This document shows positions 6,401 through 9,389 of a DNA stretch of 9,389 bases, in pieces. The notes beneath the pieces were generated by a model. The model saw only the letters and a list, made by a program, of their open reading frames with translations, made no database searches and was not told where the DNA came from. Location of the stretch: the NCBI GenBank assembly GCA_003567055.1, contig PXAW01000475.1:1-9389 (forward strand), written 5' to 3'. The stretch comes from Hyphomicrobiales bacterium. Lineage in GTDB: Bacteria > Pseudomonadota > Alphaproteobacteria > Rhizobiales > Beijerinckiaceae. A program made the position numbers and the translations under genes. The first letter of the stretch is position 1. Each line of letters begins with the position of its first letter.

Positions 6401-7885
6401 CTCGGGGGTGTCGTCGTTCGGCCCGGCCTGTGCCGCAGCCGTGACGCGCAGATTGAGGCCCTCGCGGGCGAGAACGCGCACGGTGGCGCCGGGGGTGAGC
6501 GCTTCGTCTGCGACCGCGTGCCAGCGCTCACCGTGGATCATGATCTCTCCGGACTTGCCGGACCAGCTCAGCACGGTTCCGGTCTCGTCCTGCAAGCCCT
6601 GGTCACCGCTGACGGTGCGCGCGCGGAACGAGCGCAAGGCCGTTGTCAGCGCGATGAAGATGATCAGGCCGGTCACGATGGTGGCGGCGATCACGACGCT
6701 GGTATCCAGTTCGAACCCGGGCACCTCACCGTCGAAGATCATCATCGAACCGAGCGCGAAGGCGATGGCGCCGCCGATCCCCATGATCCCGAAGGATGGC
6801 GAGAACACCTCCGCGATCATCAGGGCCACCCCCAGACCCACCAGCGCAAAGGCGGCATAGTTGACCGGCAGGAGATTGAGGGCGAAGAGGCCGAGGATGA
6901 GCGAGATCGCCCCGATCACGCCGGAAAAGACGATCCCCGGATTGGCGAATTCGAAGATCAGCCCGTAAATCCCGATCAGCATCAGGATATAGGCGACATT
7001 GGGATTGGTGATGACGCCGAGAAACCGCGTCATGAAGCTCGGCTGGAATTCGACCACCTGGGCGCCTGCGCTCTCCAGGACGAAAGCCCCGCGCGGCAGG
7101 TTGATGACGCGCCCGTCCGCCCCGTCGATCGCTGCGCGCAGATCATCGGCGATGTAATCGGCCACATTCTGCTCGATGGCGACGCTTGCGGTGATGCTCG
7201 CACCCTCGCGCACGGCCTCCTCGGCCCAGTCGGCATTGCGCCCGCGCAATTCCGCGAGGCCCCGGATGAAGGCGACGGAATCGTTGACGACCTTGCGCGT
7301 CATCGGGTCCTCGCCCTCGTCGTCACCGCCGCCGCCGAAGCCGCCGCCCATCTGCACCGGCGTCGCGGCGCCGAGATTGGTCGAGGGCGCCATGGCCGCA
7401 ACGTGGCTCGCATAAAGGATATAGGTGCCCGCACTCGCCGCCCGCGCGCCGCTGGGCGCCACGTAGGTCATCACCGGCACGTCGCTGGCGAGGATCAGGC
7501 GGATGATGTCGCGGGTGGAGGAATCGAGCCCGCCCGGCGTGTTCATGCGGATGACCAGCATGGCATCGCCGAGATTGCGCGCCTCTTCGAGCCCCTCCTC
7601 GATCATCATGGTGACGGCGGGGCCGATCCCGCCTTCGAGATCGGCGATGACGGCGCGGCTGATCTCGAGGGGGGTTGCGTCTTCCACGGCGACATCCCGC
7701 GCCCGCTCGGCCTCGCGCTCCACATCCTGCAGCAATTCGTCGGCGATCGCGATACCGAGCCCGATCAGCAGGCAGATCACCGCGAAGACGATACGCGGCG
7801 CCCCGCGCAGCCGGGTGAGGATGCCACCGCGCGGCGTGTGATCCGAATAGGCCAGATCGAACGGGTTTTTGCGCCGGTCATTCAT
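6386..7885 (-). CDS. nfeD: NfeD-family membrane serine protease (ClpP-class)
   Basis: A full-length NfeD protein of 499 residues. Residues 31-49 are a signal anchor. A ClpP-like protease domain covers about 75-275: MNTPGGL at 114-120 (oxyanion region), [18 protein letters not shown] at 144-161 with likely nucleophile S151, and [21 protein letters not shown] around 197-217 with likely base K198, by analogy to the archaeal Ser/Lys dyad. Four to five membrane segments span about 296-415, followed by a C-terminal NfeD OB-fold at about 430-484. A Gly-rich then acidic insert ([15 protein letters not shown], 180-194) sits between the two catalytic residues. The start is uncertain: ATG at 7885 has AGG 9 bases upstream and is preferred; ATG at 7891 is two codons earlier, and the frame stays open to 7951. 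It is probably co-transcribed with the slipin gene; family members are thought to cleave slipin C-termini. Confidence 0.92.
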   Translation of the reverse strand: MNDRRKNPFDLAYSDHTPRGGILTRLRGAPRIVFAVICLLIGLGIAIADELLQDVEREAERARDVAVEDATPLEISRAVIADLEGGIGPAVTMMIEEGLEEARNLGDAMLVIRMNTPGGLDSSTRDIIRLILASDVPVMTYVAPSGARAASAGTYILYASHVAAMAPSTNLGAATPVQMGGGFGGGGDDEGEDPMTRKVVNDSVAFIRGLAELRGRNADWAEEAVREGASITASVAIEQNVADYIADDLRAAIDGADGRVINLPRGAFVLESAGAQVVEFQPSFMTRFLGVITNPNVAYILMLIGIYGLIFEFANPGIVFSGVIGAISLILGLFALNLLPVNYAAFALVGLGVALMIAEVFSPSFGIMGIGGAIAFALGSMMIFDGEVPGFELDTSVVIAATIVTGLIIFIALTTALRSFRARTVSGDQGLQDETGTVLSWSGKSGEIMIHGERWHAVADEALTPGATVRVLAREGLNLRVTAAAQAGPNDDTPEIRTT

Positions 7886-7894
7886 GGTCATGAG

Positions 7895-7964
7895 CCTAAC
7901 ACGCAGATGTTCTCCCCGATAGCGTAGCCCTACGGAGCCACACCTGCTCACCTAACGCGCAGAT
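7895..7964. repeat. 14-base direct repeat ahead of the NfeD gene
   Basis: CCTAACACGCAGAT (7895-7908) and CCTAACGCGCAGAT (7951-7964) match at 13 of 14 bases, 56 bases apart, in the gap between the VOC and NfeD genes. The first copy is immediately upstream of the NfeD start and includes its weak ribosome site. It could be paired protein-binding sites or a remnant duplication. Confidence 0.45.
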
Positions 7965-7991
7965 CGCGCAAATCGCTGCCCGCGTGCGGGT

Positions 7992-8013
7992 TTGACGCAG
8001 GCGGGGCCGTCAA
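7992..8013. repeat. Inverted repeat over the VOC gene stop codon
   Basis: TTGACG (7992-7997) and CGTCAA (8008-8013) form a 6-bp inverted repeat with a 10-base spacer overlapping the stop codon at 8010-8012. Too weak and without a T tract to be a convincing terminator; a dyad binding site is an alternative. Confidence 0.35.
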
Positions 8014-8423
8014 TAGCCCTTCCACAGGCCGGGCGTGGCGAGTTCGAGCAGATGCTCGTCCGGATCGCGGAAATAGATGCTGATCCCGCCCCGCGGCCAT
8101 TCCATCCGGCTCTCGACGGGAATGCCGCCCTTGTCGAGATGCTTCTCCCAGGCCGGGAGTTCGGCCTTGGCGATCGAGAAGGCGATATGGGCCGGGCCGT
8201 CCCCGTCATGCGGCGGAATCGTGCCCATCGGCGTCTCGACCGGGCGCAGGGACTGGCCGATGACGAAGAGCAGAAGCGTGCCGTTGCCGCCGACATCGAA
8301 GGCGCGCATGCGCTTGTCCGTGAACAGCACCGGCAATTCCATGAATTCCTCGTAGAAGGCGGCGGCGCGTTCCAGATCCTTCACATAAAGCACGGTTTCG
8401 AGGATCCGTTCGAGCTTCGGCAT
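8010..8423 (-). CDS. VOC family (glyoxalase/dioxygenase-fold) protein
   Basis: A 137-residue single-domain protein with two beta-alpha-beta-beta-beta modules of the vicinal oxygen chelate superfamily. Module 1 is ILETVLYVKDLERAAAFYEEF (7-27) and its strands; module 2 begins at PAHIAFSI (77-84) and ends in SIYFRDPDEHLLELATP (115-131). H79 and E127 occupy metal-ligand positions, but the usual first-strand His is Thr10 (preceded by Glu9), so the metal site is incomplete or unusual. Substrate is unknown; glyoxalase, antibiotic resistance and ring-cleavage roles are all possible in this superfamily. The start at 8423 is supported by AAGGGAG about 8 bases upstream. It is transcribed divergently from the SDR gene across 89 bases. 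Confidence 0.88.
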   Translation of the reverse strand: MPKLERILETVLYVKDLERAAAFYEEFMELPVLFTDKRMRAFDVGGNGTLLLFVIGQSLRPVETPMGTIPPHDGDGPAHIAFSIAKAELPAWEKHLDKGGIPVESRMEWPRGGISIYFRDPDEHLLELATPGLWKGY

Positions 8424-8477
8424 GGTCGCACTCCCTTGATGAATCGCACCAACACGGTGGGGGCTGCGGGTGTTCCG

Positions 8478-8506
8478 TTGCAGCGCGTGCGCCCGCCCGC
8501 TAGCCT
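8478..8506 (+). promoter_or_regulatory. Promoter of the SDR gene, predicting a leaderless mRNA
   Basis: TTGCAG (8478-8483), a 17-base spacer and TAGCCT (8501-8506), with only 6 bases to the ATG at 8513. No Shine-Dalgarno sequence precedes that ATG, so a leaderless transcript fits both observations. The -10 is a partial match to consensus. Confidence 0.45.
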
Positions 8507-8512
8507 CCCGGC

Positions 8513-9389
8513 ATGGAGAATAGCCCGGACGCCGATTCGCAGGCCAACACTTCGAACGTCACCACACCCGCAACCGCGCCCGAGCCCGCCCCCGTCGCGA
8601 TCGTGGCGGGGGCCTCGCGCGGGGTGGGGCGCGGGATCGCGCTTGCCCTCGGCGCGGCGGGGATGCGCGTGGTGGTGACCGCGCGTTCCAGCGAGGGCGG
8701 GCGCATCACGGAAGCGCGGCGCGAGACCGTCGAGGATACGGCCCGCACGATCATCGCGGCGGGCGGGAGCGCCTATCCCTACAGATGCGACCATACCGAT
8801 CCGCGCGACGTGGACGGGCTCACCGCCTGGTGCCTGCGCCGGTTCGGGCGCATCGATACCGCGATCTGCGCCGTCTGGGGCGGCAATGAAGGCTTCGACG
8901 GCGAGCGCTACGATGACGGTACGCGCTGGGGCGATCCCTATTGGCGTCGCCCGCTGACGCGGTTCGCCCCCGCCATGGAGACCGGGCTCTACGCCGCGCT
9001 GGTGCTCGCCCATGCGGTGACACCGGCCATGGTGGCGGCCCGCGCCGGCGTGATCGGCTTCGTCACCTTCGATCCCGCGAGCGGCTATCTCGGCGATCTC
9101 ACCTACGACATCGCCAAGGCGAGCGTGGCGCGGCTCGCTTATGCCTGCGCGCAGGATCTCGCGGAAACGGGCGTCACCGCGCTCGCCCTCGCCCCGGGAC
9201 GGGTGCGCACGGAGCGGGCGCTGGAAGCGGGGATGCGTGATGATGAAGGCGAGAGCCCGCTCTATCTCGGACGCGGCATCGCCGCGTTGCTGGCAAGGGG
9301 CGACGCGCCCGCTCATGCCGGTCGGGTGGTGCATGCCGCCGATCTCGCGCAGCGTTACGCGATCGACGATACCGACGGCAGCCGCCCGC
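8513..9389 (+). CDS. SDR family oxidoreductase, DHRS1-like, 3' end cut by window
   Basis: Short-chain dehydrogenase/reductase, 292 codons seen and probably within a few residues of its end, since the final DTDGSRP matches the usual C-terminus of this group. After a 27-residue Pro/Ala/Thr-rich N-terminal extension comes the Rossmann core with AGASRGVG at 32-39, a CDHTDP segment (92-97) for adenine contact, and Y198xxxK202 in LTYDIAKAS. The WGGNEG motif (122-127) and the APGRVRTE region (about 226-233) are typical of the DHRS1-like group. Key residues deviate: Ala32 for the Thr of TGxxxGxG, Cys-Ala-Val for the NNA motif, and Thr185 where the catalytic Ser should lie 13 residues before Tyr198. 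The start is firm because an in-frame TAG lies at 8501-8503 and no other start codon precedes the fold. The substrate is unknown. Confidence 0.87.
   Translation, partial: MENSPDADSQANTSNVTTPATAPEPAPVAIVAGASRGVGRGIALALGAAGMRVVVTARSSEGGRITEARRETVEDTARTIIAAGGSAYPYRCDHTDPRDVDGLTAWCLRRFGRIDTAICAVWGGNEGFDGERYDDGTRWGDPYWRRPLTRFAPAMETGLYAALVLAHAVTPAMVAARAGVIGFVTFDPASGYLGDLTYDIAKASVARLAYACAQDLAETGVTALALAPGRVRTERALEAGMRDDEGESPLYLGRGIAALLARGDAPAHAGRVVHAADLAQRYAIDDTDGSRP

Noticed and set aside
6518..7927. 469-codon plus-strand open frame over the NfeD gene
   Set aside because: It is antisense to a conserved membrane protease; the His/Asp-rich composition mirrors hydrophobic codons.
8381..9334. 317-codon minus-strand open frame over the SDR gene
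   Set aside because: The plus-strand SDR frame has the Rossmann motif, YxxxK and a family-like C-terminus; the minus frame has no motif and runs into the VOC gene in another frame.

Overview
The window is GC-rich, densely coding DNA with strong G/C third-position bias. It looks like ordinary chromosome of an alphaproteobacterium. Gene content and order (cysS, a GNAT gene and cimA together; a NfeD/slipin pair; a HisD paralogue) and sigma70-like promoters placed right at start codons suggest Hyphomicrobiales, but that order-level placement is inference from resemblance only. No mobile element, CRISPR array, tRNA or rRNA was seen.

Seven of the eight main genes lie on the minus strand; only the last, at the right edge, is on the plus strand. 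Read in minus-strand transcription order from the right: (1) a VOC/glyoxalase-fold protein (8010-8423), divergent from an SDR-family oxidoreductase (8513 to the window edge, plus strand). (2) A two-gene membrane operon, NfeD-type ClpP-class serine protease (6386-7885) followed by a slipin/stomatin SPFH protein (5493-6359), closed by a strong intrinsic terminator (5391-5426). (3) A HisD-family dehydrogenase (3942-5291) with no other his genes around it; it reads more like the HisD-like sulfopropanediol dehydrogenase (HpsN) group than the histidine-pathway enzyme. It is followed by a GC-rich hairpin (3906-3929). (4) A probable transcription unit cysS (2217-3677), GNAT acetyltransferase (1515-2021) and cimA (1-1518, C-terminus cut by the window edge). 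The last two overlap by ATGA and are probably translationally coupled.

The most interesting stretch is the 264-base gap before cysS. A good sigma70-type promoter sits so close to an ATG that the transcript should be leaderless. That ATG opens a 14-codon ORF with one Cys codon and a run of three Ile codons. Base-pairing segments and a short U-rich tract follow, and then cysS. This has the layout of a translation-controlled attenuator ahead of an operon that charges tRNA-Cys and, through cimA, makes isoleucine precursor. It is a hypothesis, not a demonstrated element.

The 195-base gap between cysS and the GNAT gene holds two inverted copies of a CCCCTCTCC/GGAGAGGGG hairpin element of a dispersed-repeat type. 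Short duplications occur at the stop codons of both the NfeD and slipin genes. Long open frames antisense to the genes are products of the GC-rich codon usage and are not annotated. There is no gene-free stretch over 300 bases.
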